Assembly (NCBI RefSeq): GCF_001625215.2
Contig: NC_030381.2
Location: 54,733,214 to 54,797,213, forward strand
DNA from: Daucus carota subsp. sativus
Lineage: Eukaryota; Streptophyta; Magnoliopsida; Apiales; Apiaceae
DNA length: 64,000 nucleotides
Reading direction: 5' to 3'
Every line of letters starts with the position of its first letter. The first letter of the stretch is position 1. Positions 36,701 through 48,321 of the stretch are shown here, piece by piece. The notes under the pieces are model-generated. The model searched no databases. It was given only the letters and a program-made list of their open reading frames with translations, and was not told where the DNA came from. Position numbers and translations under genes: made by a program.

Positions 36701-37009
36701 TCTACCCTTCTTCTCCCCGGGGACAATCGACCCTAGAGAGGGATCAGATGACATAGGGGACAATGCCAAAGATATGTTAGCCCCATCAGAGGCCACAACC
36801 ATGTTACTGTCATGGCCACTAATAGGGGCTGAGTTTTCGACATCTTTTTCATTCGGGCTTGTGAAGCTCTTGAAAACAGGTGCAGATGCTAAACCAGGTT
36901 GCATAGACGACCCGAAAAGAGGACCAGAATTAGGGACAGACCCTCCAACCCCTCTGCTTAAATTGTAAGGTGATGATCCTGAAAGTGCCATTCCTTCTTT
37001 CCCTTCCAT
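33750..37009 (-). CDS. AT-hook motif nuclear-localized (AHL) protein with PPC/DUF296 domain
   Basis: DNA-binding nuclear protein of the AHL family. Members bind AT-rich DNA through the AT-hook and form oligomers through the PPC domain to tune transcription. Five exons: 36655-37009, 35909-35976, 35111-35242, 34114-34272 and 33750-33986, in phase, 316 aa. Residues about 97-118 hold the hook GEKKGRGRPKGTGRKQRLAS. The PPC domain spans exons 2-5: FTPHIIHIGAGEDIASKLL, RALCILSANGTVSSVTLRHP, GRFPILRLSGSYL, GGLSISIYSPEGHVLGGAVG, and ACTFVY. The C-terminus is acidic and polar. An intron-containing AHL with the GRFPILRLSGSYL core points to the multi-exon clade (AHL1-14 type). Which ortholog it is cannot be told. 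Confidence 0.93.
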
Positions 37010-37569
37010 GCATTTACCCAGAAGCTATATCTATATACAAAACACAATAACACATATGTATAATCAAAATCTTGACAAGGGTTTTAATGGGCTTACTCTA
37101 AAACTTTGGAATTCAAGAAAAGATTGAATTTCAGGACTAATTCTTTAACGATAATATGAAACTAAAAAGATTGAACTGCAAGAGAAGTGCACTTACAAAT
37201 GAGAAAACTTGATTAAAAACAGAGGGTTTTAATAGAAGAATATAAGCAAACTTTCTTAAAGAACATACATACCTTTGAGCTGAATAGGCAAAATTAAGAG
37301 TTACAAAACCCTAAATTGGAAATCAAAAGAGGGGAAAATGGGGATTATCAGAGTAAAGAGTGAAGACAAGAGGGTGATGAAATCCTTTGAAATTAAAGGC
37401 AAGAGTGACCAAATGCCTAATTGAACAAGGGCCTGTCAGTGTACTTAGGTCTTGTCAGTGTACTAGGATGTCCAACTCATATTTTTGATTTTGTGGGCCC
37501 AATACAGAAAGGCCCACCACATTCACAGTGTGGGGCCTAATGTGGAGCCTACTGCCCCCATTTTATAAT

Positions 37570-39290
37570 TTGAACACATCTGAATAAAAATAGCAAATAA
37601 ACCAGAAAGAGCAATGTATTGAAGAAACTGTGCTAATTACTTTTAGAAGACAAGATTAAACAAAACATGTCAGTTAGAAATATAGAAACAGAAATCGGAA
37701 TGGTAACCAATTGATTATTTATTGAAGATTATTTATAAATTCAAGGATAATTAATAAATTCATAGAATCTATTATAAAATCAACCGGAAATTTGTAAAAA
37801 CAACTGAATGTAAGATCACCAAACAGACAGAAACTCTAATTCATAGAACAGAAGGTTCCAAACATATACTATATGCTACTACTGACTCAAGTTCCAAACA
37901 TAGTACTACTACTTAAATTCTTGCTAAATCTATAACAGCCCTTCATGTACATAGCTATAATTAAACTGCAGACTATAAGGCTGATCACTAATCTGAGACT
38001 CGAGAGCAAGAATGGAAGAAGAAACTGCTAGACACATTGCACCAGGAGATTCAGATACTGTGAAAAATTTTAAAAACCCCTCTAAATTAGAAACTGGCTT
38101 CTTGATGAGTAGAAAGACACAATGATCAAACAGAAGGCTGAGCAGGAGCGCGAGCAAGGACCGAGAAGAAGAAGCAATGAGAATAATTGCACCAGAAGAG
38201 GCCAATCTCATCACCCTTCTGAAGTTCCCTTTCAGAAACAAACTGACTCCTCCAAGTACCACAAAAAACATAACAATCAGTAGACACATGCTTCTTCAAA
38301 ACCAACTCAAACTCTTTCCCTCTATTACAATCCCATACTTTAACACCAACTCCACCCCTCTCTTCGAGTCTCTGCACATCCTCAAATCTTCCAGCCCTTT
38401 CCCACACTTTGACAATATGCTGCTGCACCATTCGTCTCGAGATCATAAGCCTGCACAAGTTATTCACATCACTCTGTTCAAGAACCTTCTTTATCTTCCA
38501 AGGATCATGATACAACCCAAGTTTAGTACAAACCCCATGCAATCTCTCCTCAGCTTCTTCCTCCGCAGTATAAAAACTGAATCTCCTGAGTCTTTTAGCC
38601 TGTCGTCTCGAATATCGCTCATCATCTTCATGACCAGACATCCTTCTTTTCTTGAAACTCACAGCTTTAGTACTAGTAGCAGAGACAATTTTCAGTGTTG
38701 AACTCAAATCAATGGCTTCTTGTTTCTTGGATTAAAAAAGAACAAGGGCTTTTGCTTGGTTTTTGTTAGAAATAATATTTGTGACAAAATTTGAGAGATT
38801 GCATGGGAGTGATGAATTTATAATGTGTGTATGGGGGTGTATAAATACTAAAAAATCATATCAATATCCAATTAGATATAGAAATATATATGTTATCATA
38901 TGTTACCATATAGACTAAGACTAGGAGTAGGGTTGTTTAATTACTTAACCCCCAATCAATTATATACTTAGATTTCAAAATTTATATGTTACCATGTAAA
39001 TCAGATTAGTTTAATATTTAGTCACAATCACGGATTTCTTGTTACCGTAATTATATATAAAAACAAATATTTAGTATTATTATTTTTGTACAGTTTAATT
39101 TAATTGCAGTATTGTAAAATGTGAAATTAATATATTAATTTTGTAAAACACTTTTAAAATGAATGATGCCCCCCACAGATTATTCATCAATTTTACTGAA
39201 TTTACTCGCGAATTAATCCAATCAAATATAAATCGTTTGAGGGGAGTATACTATGTGAACTCTACCGTCAAATCAAATAACTTACTTAGT
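37570..39290. repeat. Segmental duplication unit 1 (B3 gene with flanks)
   Basis: The 3' flank, B3 gene, leader and upstream DNA align with 40470-42055 at high identity (for example TAGACTAAGACTAGGAGTAG, 38911 and 41638). Identity falls off near GCGAATTAATCC (39209 and 42006). Confidence 0.7.
38126..38641 (-). CDS. B3-domain protein, copy 1
   Basis: Plant-specific B3 DNA-binding-type protein, single exon, 171 aa from the first in-frame ATG (MSGHEDDERY) at 38641. The same frame stays open 35 codons further up without an ATG, back to a TAA. This upstream stretch (SATSTKAVSFKKRR) is conserved in copy 2, so a non-AUG start or a lost upstream start is possible. The N-terminal part is basic (SRRQAKRLRRFSFY). 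The B3 fold covers about residues 55-165 and ends with KKHVSTDCYVF, WRSQFVSERELQKGDEIGLF and CNYSHCFFFSVL. Arrangement and motifs resemble the small At2g33720-like/REM-type B3 proteins, whose roles are mostly unknown. Copy 2 at 40863 is over 95% alike. Confidence 0.85.
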   Translation of the reverse strand: MSGHEDDERYSRRQAKRLRRFSFYTAEEEAEERLHGVCTKLGLYHDPWKIKKVLEQSDVNNLCRLMISRRMVQQHIVKVWERAGRFEDVQRLEERGGVGVKVWDCNRGKEFELVLKKHVSTDCYVFCGTWRSQFVSERELQKGDEIGLFWCNYSHCFFFSVLARAPAQPSV

Positions 39291-39379
39291 TTTCGTTTGC
39301 AATAAATTTCGGGATGATCAAGAATTAAATCCAAAATTCTTGACGGAGAGAGCATAAGTAAAATAAGGGATTTCATTGG

Positions 39380-39630
39380 TGGTGTTTGGCCATCGCTTTT
39401 AAGCCGACTTCTAGCCTTATAAGTTAGAAGCACTTATTTCGTACTGTTTGTGGAATAAGTCAAGAAGCACTTATAAGAAGTTGAGAATGCTAGCTTTTGT
39501 TTCATGATTTCTGTTTATTTCCCAAACACTTTAATCACTTATAAGTCTTAACTTGCTTCTAACTTCTATTTCACTTCTTTACTTTAAGCACTTATTTTAA
39601 GCTCAGGAAAACAGCCCCATTATTATTATT
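39380..39630. mobile_element. Possible MITE with GTGTTTGGCC / GGGGCTGTTTTCC ends
   Basis: Between copy 1 and the kiwellin gene, runs of AAGCACTTATAAG-like motifs in both orientations lie inside imperfect inverted ends. An ATT triplet flanks both sides. This fits a small TIR element, but the borders are weak. Confidence 0.35.
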
Positions 39631-39756
39631 ATTTGGTTGAATATACCAAGAATCACACTTGATACAATCAAGGCCACATGATAGTAGTACAAGTTAATAT
39701 GACAAACCTGAATGCAGCATAAATATTACATAGCTCAGCTCATTCCACATCAAACA

Positions 39757-40323
39757 ATGAAGAAACAAGTCTACTTGTGTGCAACACACCTCTTAATACT
39801 CTTTCTTCTGTCATCTAGTATTGTCAGAGCTCAAGAATGCAAGCCAAGTGGGAAACTCAAGGGAACAAAACCACCAAAAGACCAATGCAACACAGCTGAT
39901 GGAGCCGAATGCTGCGTCCAAGGCAAGCTTTACGACATCTACAACTGTTCCCCTCCTGTCTCGAAAGCTACTGAGGCAATTTTAACCTTGAACAACTTTG
40001 AGAAGAATGGAGATGGAGGCGCGCCATCTGAGTGTGATCAGGCATACCATTCCAATAAGACCTCGGTAGTGGCTCTGTCGACTGGATGGTTTAATGATAT
40101 GAAGAGGTGTCTTAAGAACATTACTATCTATGGTAATGGAATGAGTGTGAAAGCTATGGTGGTTGATGAATGTGACTCGACTATGGGGTGTGATAAGGAT
40201 CATGCTTATCAGCCGCCTTGTGATGATAACATCGTCGATGCCTCTGAAGCGGTTTGGAGAGCTTTAGGTGTGCCTGTCAATGACTGGGGATGGATGAATG
40301 TATCCTGGTCTGACAATGTTTGA
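39757..40323 (+). CDS. Kiwellin / ripening-related protein
   Basis: Secreted Cys-rich protein of the kiwellin family. Members occur in fruit and in defence, and a maize kiwellin is known to block a fungal chorismate mutase. Single exon, 188 aa. The ATG at 39757 is chosen over the open frame that begins at 39712 because it starts a clean signal peptide (MKKQVYLCATHLLILFLLSS, cleavage likely after VRAQ). The mature part has KPSGKLKGTKPP, CNTADGAECCVQGKLYDIYN, CSPPVS, STGWFNDMKRC, MVVDECDSTMGCD, CDDNIVDASEAVW and GWMNVSWS, all typical of the double-psi beta-barrel core. It lies between the two B3 copies on the opposite strand. Confidence 0.92.
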   Translation: MKKQVYLCATHLLILFLLSSSIVRAQECKPSGKLKGTKPPKDQCNTADGAECCVQGKLYDIYNCSPPVSKATEAILTLNNFEKNGDGGAPSECDQAYHSNKTSVVALSTGWFNDMKRCLKNITIYGNGMSVKAMVVDECDSTMGCDKDHAYQPPCDDNIVDASEAVWRALGVPVNDWGWMNVSWSDNV

Positions 40324-40469
40324 GTTTTATTTGTTGTTCTGACATTTTATTGTTGCGCTTGACTCAGGTGCCTTTCATCAAAAACGAGAAATGTAACTGT
40401 TACTGTAATTGTTACTCTGTCTCTAGGAAGACATACATATATGATTATGCAAGTGTCTGAAAACTAGCA

Positions 40470-42055
40470 GCAAATCTAGCAATAGCAATATTATAGAAGA
40501 AACTGCACTAAATACTTTAAAATACAAAGATTAAACATAACATGACATTATATAAGTAGACCCAAGATAACACTTTTCATTAAAGACAACAGAAAGTTGA
40601 ATAACCAAACTAACAGAGACTCTAGAAAGAAGGTTCCAAACATATATACTACTGATCACTCAAGTTCTAAACATAGTACTACTACTTGATTTCTTACTAA
40701 ACCTATAACAGCCCTTCATCCACGTAGCTATAATTAAACAGGAGACTATAAGGCTGATCACTAATCCAGACTCGAGAGCAAGAATGGAAGAAGAAACTGC
40801 TAGACACATTGCACCCCTCTAAATTACAAACTGGCTTCTTGATGACTAGAAAGACACATTGATCAAACAGGAGCAGGAGAAGGAGCACGAGCAAGGACCG
40901 AGAAGAAGAAGCAATGAGAATAATTGCACCAGAAGAGGCCAATCTCATCACCCTTCTTAAGTTCCCTTTCAGAAACAAACTGACTCCTCCAAGTACCACA
41001 AAAAACATAACAATCAGTAGACACATGCTTCTTCAAAACCAACTCAAACTCTTTCCCTCTATTACAATCCCACACTTTAACACCAACTCCACCCCCCTCT
41101 TCGAGACTCTGCACATCCTCAAATCTCCGAGCCCTTTCCCACACTTTGACAATATGCTGCTGCACCATTCGTCTCGAGATCATAAGCCTGCACAAGTTAT
41201 TCACATCACTCTGTTCAAGAACCTTCTTTATCTTCCAGGGATCATGATACAACTTAAGCTTAGTACAGACCCCATGCAAACGCTCCTCAGCTTCTTCCTC
41301 CGCAGTATAAAAACTGAATCTCCTGAGTCTTCTAGCCTGTCGTCTCGAATATCGCTCATCATCTTCATGACCAGACATCCTTCTTTTCTTGAAACTCACA
41401 GCTTTAGTACTAGTAGCACAGACAATTTTCAATGCTAAACTCAAATCAATGGCTTCTTGTTTCTTGGATTAAAAAAGAACAAGGGCTTTGCTTGGTTTTT
41501 GATTAAAAAATAAAATTTGTGACAAAATTCGAGAGATTGCATGGGAGGGATGAATGTATGATGTGTGTAAGGGGTGTATAAATACTAAAAAAATCATTCA
41601 ATTTCCAATTAGATATAGAAATATATATGTTACCATATAGACTAAGACTAGGAGTAGGGTTGTTTAATTACTTAGCCCCCAATTAATTATATACTAGATT
41701 TCAAAATATATATGTTACCATGTAGATTAAATTAGTTTAATATCTAGTCATCATTACCGTTTTTCTGTTACCATAATTGTTTATAAACAAATATTTTGTA
41801 TATATTTATTATATTTTTCAATTTAATTTGAGCATTGTAAAATGAGAAATTAATATATTAGCCTGGTGTCAGAAGTTTGATCTCGTATCAAAATGAGTTC
41901 TGGGGTGTGGTTCGTTTTAATTATATGAAATCAAGAATTTGATGGAAATCAAACTGAATGATGGCGACATCACAAATTATTAGTCATTTTGATCGATTGT
42001 ACTCGCGAATTAATCCGATCAAATGGTTGGAGGAGAGCATACTAGGTGAACTCCC
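40470..42055. repeat. Segmental duplication unit 2 (B3 gene with flanks)
   Basis: Same orientation as unit 1 at 37570-39290. It carries the second B3 gene and equivalent upstream and downstream DNA, with small gaps. Confidence 0.7.
40863..41378 (-). CDS. B3-domain protein, copy 2
   Basis: Near-identical to copy 1 and also 171 aa from the first ATG (MSGHEDDERY, 41378). The conserved ATG-less upstream stretch is present again (SATSTKAVSFKKRR with minor changes). Differences are few: RRQARRLRR for RRQAKRLRR, KLKLYHDPWK for KLGLYHDPWK, ERARRFEDVQSLEEGGG for ERAGRFEDVQRLEERGG, and a C-terminus ending RAPSPAPV. No frame damage. The high similarity across both flanks indicates a recent duplication or gene conversion. 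Confidence 0.85.
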   Translation of the reverse strand: MSGHEDDERYSRRQARRLRRFSFYTAEEEAEERLHGVCTKLKLYHDPWKIKKVLEQSDVNNLCRLMISRRMVQQHIVKVWERARRFEDVQSLEEGGGVGVKVWDCNRGKEFELVLKKHVSTDCYVFCGTWRSQFVSERELKKGDEIGLFWCNYSHCFFFSVLARAPSPAPV

Positions 42056-42563
42056 CACTTAATTCATTTAAATTATAATAATGAAATATTTATGATTATA
42101 AACGTATTTGTGCATGTGAGTAAAAATGTTTAATAATTGTTTTTGTAAAAATAAGAAAAAACAAAATTAAAAACGATACTCCCACTTCATACCAAAAAAT
42201 AAACGTGAAGTATAAATTTTATTGATTCGAGATTAATGGCCAACTCCAATCTCTAATTCCTTGCTCTGTTATCTCAAGTTGGGGGGTGGGGGATGTCAAA
42301 CAGTTTACAGGTGCTGACTTTTTTTTTTCTTTTTGCTAAATAAATTTTTTAAAAATAAGAGTTTATTTTCAGAAAAAAAATGTATAATTCAATTTAATTT
42401 TTGAAACAAATTCTTATTTTTATCAAATTTCAAATGAACCCCTCTTTAATTTTTATATCCAGAAAAATATTTTATTTTAACGGTCAAAATTGAGTTTAAT
42501 GAGTCAATGAGTCGAGTTGAAAAAAATATTAACTAGACTTTTTTTTGATAAAAAAAAATATTA
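42056..42563. other. AT-rich spacer
   Basis: No gene or clear repeat seen before the MITE at 42564. Confidence 0.35.
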
Positions 42564-42780
42564 CTCCCTCTGTTTTCAAATATTTGACGTTTGATTTTTC
42601 TGCACACATTTTTAAGTGCATTGACTGCATAGCTAAAATTAATATTTTTAAAATTTTCTTTTTGTGAATTAAAGTATAAGATTAATATTTTTATTCAAAA
42701 AAGAAAATTTTAAAAATAATAATTCTAAGTATGCAGCCAAAGCTCTTAGAATTGTGTCAAATATTTAAAAACAGAGGGAG
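42564..42780. mobile_element. Stowaway-type MITE, 217 bp
   Basis: It starts CTCCCTCTGTTTTCAAATAT and ends with the inverse, ATATTTAAAAACAGAGGGAG. TA flanks both ends (42562-42563 and 42781-42782). Inner ends TTTGAC/GTCAAA match as well. Confidence 0.85.
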
Positions 42781-43418
42781 TAATTAACAGTCATACGTCA
42801 TCTGTGAATATAATCGAAATTAGACAACTGCGTAACGACATCTATAAATATAATCGAAATTGGACAAGTGCGTATTGTATCCTTTCTACTTGAAGAATCA
42901 AGTAAGCGATTTAAAAATGATTTGAGTATATGTACTTATTTGATTGGTTTTCGATTTTCGAATGATTTGAGTATATTGTACTTATCCGTTCTGAACACTG
43001 GACGATAAATACAATTTCATAATAACTTTTAAATCTGAATCAAACCATACCATAACATCTGTGAAATTCTTTTGCTCTCTATAGAACACTGATTCCAGAT
43101 AAATGAGATGATTAGTGACTAAACACATAGATCGTCCAATACATCAGTTATTCAGTACTCTTACAAGAACTTGTCTGAACTATGAAGTACATTATGAACA
43201 AAGCAGAATTTCTATAACAATTCAGTACTCTTACACGAACCACGTCTGAACTCTTGATAACATAAATCATACACAGGAACAACTGTTACATTACTTAAGG
43301 CGTAATGTCAGTGACTAAACAAATTAATACTACAATACATCAGTTACTATAAACGCGAATCTTTATAATAGACAAATAGTACATGGTGACTTGGAGCAGC
43401 AGAATTGAACTCCAGAAC
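42781..43418. other. Spacer and likely 3' UTR of the minus-strand GPX
   Basis: A short direct repeat (GACRWCTRYGTWWYRWCATCTRTRAATAT-like at 42795-42860) and AT-rich DNA. No gene recognised. Confidence 0.35.
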
Positions 43419-44895
43419 TTAAGCTTCATCCAACAGTTTCTTTATGTCCTTCTGCAATGAAAAGGCGAAAATTATTTATAAACCTGATACTGATTTAGAG
43501 CCTGTTTGTGTGTGGCTTTAAGTCATGGCTTAAAAAAATTTCTGACTTTAAACTAGAAAATATACGTTTGTGTAATAAGTCAGATTTTTTTTTAAACTTT
43601 GAGTTATAAAACTTATTCATAAGTCATAAGTTACCCATAAATCACTTTTATTTTTTTATTACATTTTAAATAACTCATAAGTCATTAATAAGTCAAAAAT
43701 ACTCAAACAGAAATTTTAAACTCCTAACTTATCACATTAAGTCATAAGTCACAATTTTAAACTCAGCCAGACATGCTCTTACTTCAATTGATTTAGCATG
43801 TTTTAGTATTGTATGATAGCTTTACCTCAAGTTTATGAGGAGCAGTTGTTGGAGAAAAGCGATTGACTACATTTCCCTCTCTATCCACCAAGAACTTGGT
43901 GAAATTCCACTTGATATTGTCCCCGAAAGTTCCATGTTTGCTAGACTTCAGGAACTTGTACAGTGGAGATGCACTTGAACCATTAACATGAATCTGGATT
44001 AGGAACAGAAGGATGACTCTTTGTTCAAAATATATAAGAAATTGGAAATTGCTTGTTAATCGCGAAAGGAAGAGCCTCGTGTCAGTACTTACCTTGTCGA
44101 ATACTGGATATTCAGCTTTGAATTTGGTGCAAACAAAATTTGCAATTTGTTCAGTAGTCCCGGGCTCCTGCCCTGCAAATTGATTACAGGGAAAAGCCAG
44201 AATCTCGAAACCTGTACATTCACAGCAACAAACATTAAAAGGTTGGAACAAGAATTTGAACAGAAGGCTAAATGAAGTCAATGTAGGATGGACCTGATCC
44301 CCTGTACTGCTCGTACAGCTCTGACAACTCTGTGTAATTTTTATTCGTCAGGCCACTGAAACAGGTCGAGGCAGAGGTTAACAACGTTTCTTTTATAGCG
44401 GATCAAGCAAACGTATGATCTACTGTCCTTAAGGCATCGGTTGAGTTCATATCATCACAGATGACAGTTTCAGTCGTAGTAATTTTAACATTTAATGAAA
44501 CAAATCAGACCGTAAACAAATAAAACGTAACCTCACCATTGAGATGCAACATTGACGATCAGCAGAACCTTTCCCTTGTACTGGCTAAGGTCGACATCAT
44601 TGCCTTTAGCATCCTAAACAAATGTTATCAGACGATAAATTATAGATTAATTAAAATTTGAAGACCATCTAAGAGGCACATTATCATCCTATGTTCAAAA
44701 ATCCTAAACAAGAATGAAAAAACGACGTTAAATGTCTTAGAAAATTGATTAAAATAGCTCACGCGAGGATCTAAAAGGGATGGCATTTGTTCAGCAAAGG
44801 CATTACACAAATAAATTTTTCATAACCAAAATTTGGCCAAAACTCAGAACCTTGACAACGAAATCATGAACCGAATAGCACTGGGCACTGGCCAT
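43419..44895 (-). CDS. Glutathione peroxidase (thioredoxin-dependent, Cys type), gene 1
   Basis: Plant GPX that reduces H2O2 and lipid hydroperoxides. Plant members use Cys instead of selenocysteine and prefer thioredoxin. Six exons: 44851-44895, 44537-44613, 44294-44355, 44093-44211, 43826-43993 and 43419-43451, total 504 nt, 167 aa, in phase. The catalytic Cys lies in VNVASQCGLT (its codon is split across the exon 2/3 junction, as in gene 2), Gln in [12 protein letters not shown], Trp in [13 protein letters not shown] and Asn in the same motif. The resolving Cys is in FVCTKF. It has no transit peptide, starts [15 protein letters not shown], and is likely cytosolic. It is divergent from gene 2, with 1.86 kb between the two ATGs. 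Confidence 0.94.
43498..43778. mobile_element. Tourist-like MITE, 281 bp, in the last GPX gene 1 intron
   Basis: Imperfect inverted ends GAGCCTGTTTGTGTGTGGC and GAGCATGTCTGGCTGAG, with a TTA duplication (43495-43497 and 43779-43781) fitting the PIF/Harbinger target. The inside repeats AAGTCATAAGT in both directions. Confidence 0.6.
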
Positions 44896-46755
44896 TGCAG
44901 AATCTGATATGAGGGGAGAATGGAAGGAAAACTAAGGCGCCTGATCGAGAAAAAAAATGTATATGGCGAGGCAGCTTGATTTCGAATGAAATTTATTGGA
45001 CAAGAATTTAGGAAGAAGGAACATAGATGATAAAGAAACAGTGGTTCAAAAATAATGAGATGAAACCAAATATGTCTATATATGTGTGTTTGGGTGTTTT
45101 TAGCAAAGGATTTCATCGGCTGCATTTCATTTCTAACGATATTCGCGTTATTACTGTTTTTCCTATATATTCTGATGATGATTTTGGCGAGCATTAGTTA
45201 TATAGTTCCCGTAAAGTACAAGTAACAGCAGTAATCGGTGCATGCAGAAAAAAATTGTTCGACTGTATCAAATATTGTCCTGTTAAAAAAATGCTACGCT
45301 CTCTTCAGATCGTTAACGTTTTGGATAGAAGGTATGAAATGCATTTTATTATATAAATTAGTTTAACTATTTTTTTAAAATTAAAAATTTAGTGTTCAAA
45401 TTTTATAGGATTTCAAAATTAAAGTATAAAATTACATTATATATATTAGTATAAAATATATCTTTTCATTTTCTATTTCAACTAGGCTACAAAGATGTAA
45501 AGGAATCATATACTAGCTGCCGAAAATAGTTTCGATTTCTCTCTCAGAAAATTGATATCTTATTTTTATGACTTTTAATCTATTCTATAATTATAAAAAA
45601 GAAATAAACTCCGGTCTATTTAATCAGTTAAAAATTGGGCAAGTATTTATAAATAATTAATATCGGCACAGAAAACAGAATTTTAACATAATAATAAATA
45701 AATTAATAAATCATTAAATTTCAACATAATTAATTCTAGTTCAAAATCGATAAGTGCCAAAATTGATAATGATTCCATGCTAATACCAAATTTTGATATA
45801 CGATATAAAGGAAAAAATATCTAATATATGTATTAATTTTGGTGGGTCATATTCTTCTTATAACAGTTAGCTTAAGAATCAAACTTTCAATTTATTTTTA
45901 GTATTTATTAGGGTTTGCTGCACATGTGAAAAATATCGTGTTAGTATATTATATTTTATAATTATTTTTGAACACACACAACGATGTAAAAAATATGAAA
46001 AAAAATATGTGTTTAGATTTAGATTCTAAAAATTTATTTGAAATTTAAAATTTTGTATAATTTTAATGATTTTAAGATTCTATTTTAAGAATCGGTTTTC
46101 TCTTGATTACAATTCTAATTTTATAATCTGGCTTCTAAATCATCCTGTTATTATTGTTACGGATGATGGACCGGAACAATCAAACTAAAATCATATATGA
46201 TCGAATCTTTCAATATAAACTCAACTCGTATTTATAATTTCAATTTTCAATTACGATTAATGTCGACGCAAAAATTATAATATTTGATATATCCCTCTCG
46301 TAAAGGATATAACGAAAATAAATTATAATTCAAACACGTGCACGTATGAAAATACAGTTTTGGATAATTACTCTCCATTCCAGTGACGCACCCCATGAAG
46401 AAATAAATATTCTAGAATACCCAAATATATCTGCACGATAACTAAAAACCAAAACGTGTTGCTTTTTACAGAATCTTCCAAAATGTGAAAGCCTCTTTAT
46501 TTATTCAATAATTTCGAACTTTATTTAAAATCTAACTGCACTAAATATGTCGGACACGTGTCACAATTCTAGCCATAGAGGAATTTATATGCAGAGCCAC
46601 ATCTTTCTATCTGCGTCATGGCAAACATATTGCTAAACGCCTATATAAATGGCTCTGAGCTCCTCTGTTTTTCTCATCAGCTCATTCAAAATATAAATTT
46701 CATCTGCAAAAAAAAAAATTAAATTTTCGGTTACTTAATTTTCAAGATTTTCGAA
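44896..46755. promoter_or_regulatory. Bidirectional promoter region between two GPX genes
   Basis: Spacer between divergent GPX starts. Toward gene 2 it shows TATATAAA (46642-46649), a G-box CACGTG (46555-46560, in GGACACGTGTC) and two heat-shock-type boxes, TTCTAGAA (46410-46417) and GAATCTTC (46471-46478). Toward gene 1 a TATATAGA-like box lies near 45070 on the minus strand. The middle is AT-rich without genes. Confidence 0.5.
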
Positions 46756-47955
46756 ATGGCCAGTGAATCCAGCAGTGTGCAGTCCATCCATGTATTCACA
46801 GTCAAGGTTCTTTGATTTTTATTTTTTTTTTCTTTTGTGTACATTTTTATATATTTAGTTGTGTAAATGTATTAAAAATGTGTGACTAATGGTTACAGGA
46901 TGCCAAGGGGAATGATATAGAGCTAAGCAAGTACAAGGGCAAGGTCTTGTTGATTGTCAATGTTGCATCTCAGTGGTATGTTATTTTGGTCCGTTCTATG
47001 TTACCCGAGTTCGGTTAAAAATATTCAACATAATATGTGTTTGAGTGTTGGACTTTGTGATATTTTCAAAATTTTACATATTTTTATCTAAATTAGTATT
47101 ATTATGTCCGAGTGTTGGGTACTTTAAAATGAAGAGTCGGGGTAAAATAGAGTCTGTTTGTTTGCCAGAAACTAACTTAATTCCGGAAAATATAACTTGT
47201 TTGTTTTAATGCAGTGGCCTCACCACTTCAAACTATACAGAGCTAGCAGAGTTGTACCAGAAGTACAAGGACCAAGGTTGGTTTCACCGTCATGAATTTT
47301 TGATGAAGCTAGAATTAGCTGAAACTATTGTTGATTCCCTGCATTTGTATCGTTTTTCGGGTTTAACAGTCCAGTGAGTGATTTTTACAGGACTAGAGAT
47401 CCTTGCATTTCCATGCAACCAATTTAATGGACAGGAGCCTGGGACTGATGAAGAAATCACAAATTTTGTTTGCACTCGTTTCAAAGCTGAATACCCTATT
47501 TTCAGCAAGGTAGGAATTTGTCAAAAAATATATGATATGAGCTTAACGCCTTAAGGTTTTAGGAGAACTGGTAACGGAAATTAGTACAATTTCTTGATCT
47601 GCAGCAGCAGTATTAACAGATAGCTTTCGAGACAAACACTGTTTTTTCTGACAAATCTTTGTGGTCTTTGTTATTTAGGTTGATGTGAATGGATCAGATG
47701 CTGCTCCATTATACAAGTACCTCAAGTCTGTCAAAGGGGATGAAATTGAATGGAATTTCGCCAAGTTCTTAGTCGATAGAGATGGCAAACTTGTTGAGCG
47801 TTATGCTCCTACTACCACTCCACTTACCTTTGAGGTAAAATTCGCCAAGTTCTTGCCTATTTGATCTACTTATTGAGTTAATTATGTCGTTGCTAACATA
47901 TGATCTTTCTCGGCTTCTGCAGAGTGATATCAAGAAAGTTTTAGGAGTTGCTTGA
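46756..47955 (+). CDS. Glutathione peroxidase, gene 2
   Basis: Same family, exon count and intron phases as gene 1: 46756-46806, 46899-46975, 47215-47276, 47391-47509, 47679-47834 and 47923-47955, total 498 nt, 165 aa. It starts [20 protein letters not shown]. Catalytic [22 protein letters not shown] and [13 protein letters not shown] are intact, with the resolving Cys in FVCTRF. Exon 5 is four codons shorter than in gene 1 (KGDEIEWN against [12 protein letters not shown]). No transit peptide, so probably cytosolic. It ends IKKVLGVA. The upstream region carries heat-shock and G-box motifs, so stress induction is plausible. Confidence 0.94.
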
Positions 47956-48321
47956 AAACTGGGATCGAGGCTTGAGTTTCAATGGTGGATTAGTAACTAC
48001 TTTGTGTGAAATATGTGTGGAGAATAAAGCTCGTGATAACGAAGATTATATAGAAAATTTAGTGTTGTTGTAGTGAGGTAATAAAGCTCGTGATGCGAAG
48101 ATTATATAGAAAATGTATTGTTGTTGTAATGAGGTCTGTATCTGCTTGTTCTGTTGAGCAAGGAGTGTTCAATGTAATGTGTGAATGCTATGAGGCTAGG
48201 AGTCTTGTGATTCGATTTCTGTAATACGGTTTCTGAAATAATGAATAATTATCAAATTATCTAGCAATGCATGTAAAATATCTGCAGTTTTGAACTATTT
48301 AACACCCTTTCTGTGTACATT

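Noticed and set aside
38177-38701. 174-codon plus-strand frame, also present at 40914-41438
   Set aside because: It is the antisense shadow of the B3 genes. It is conserved only because the duplicates are recent.
44844-45194. 116-codon frame over the GPX gene 1 start
   Set aside because: It overlaps the first GPX exon in another frame and has no family resemblance.
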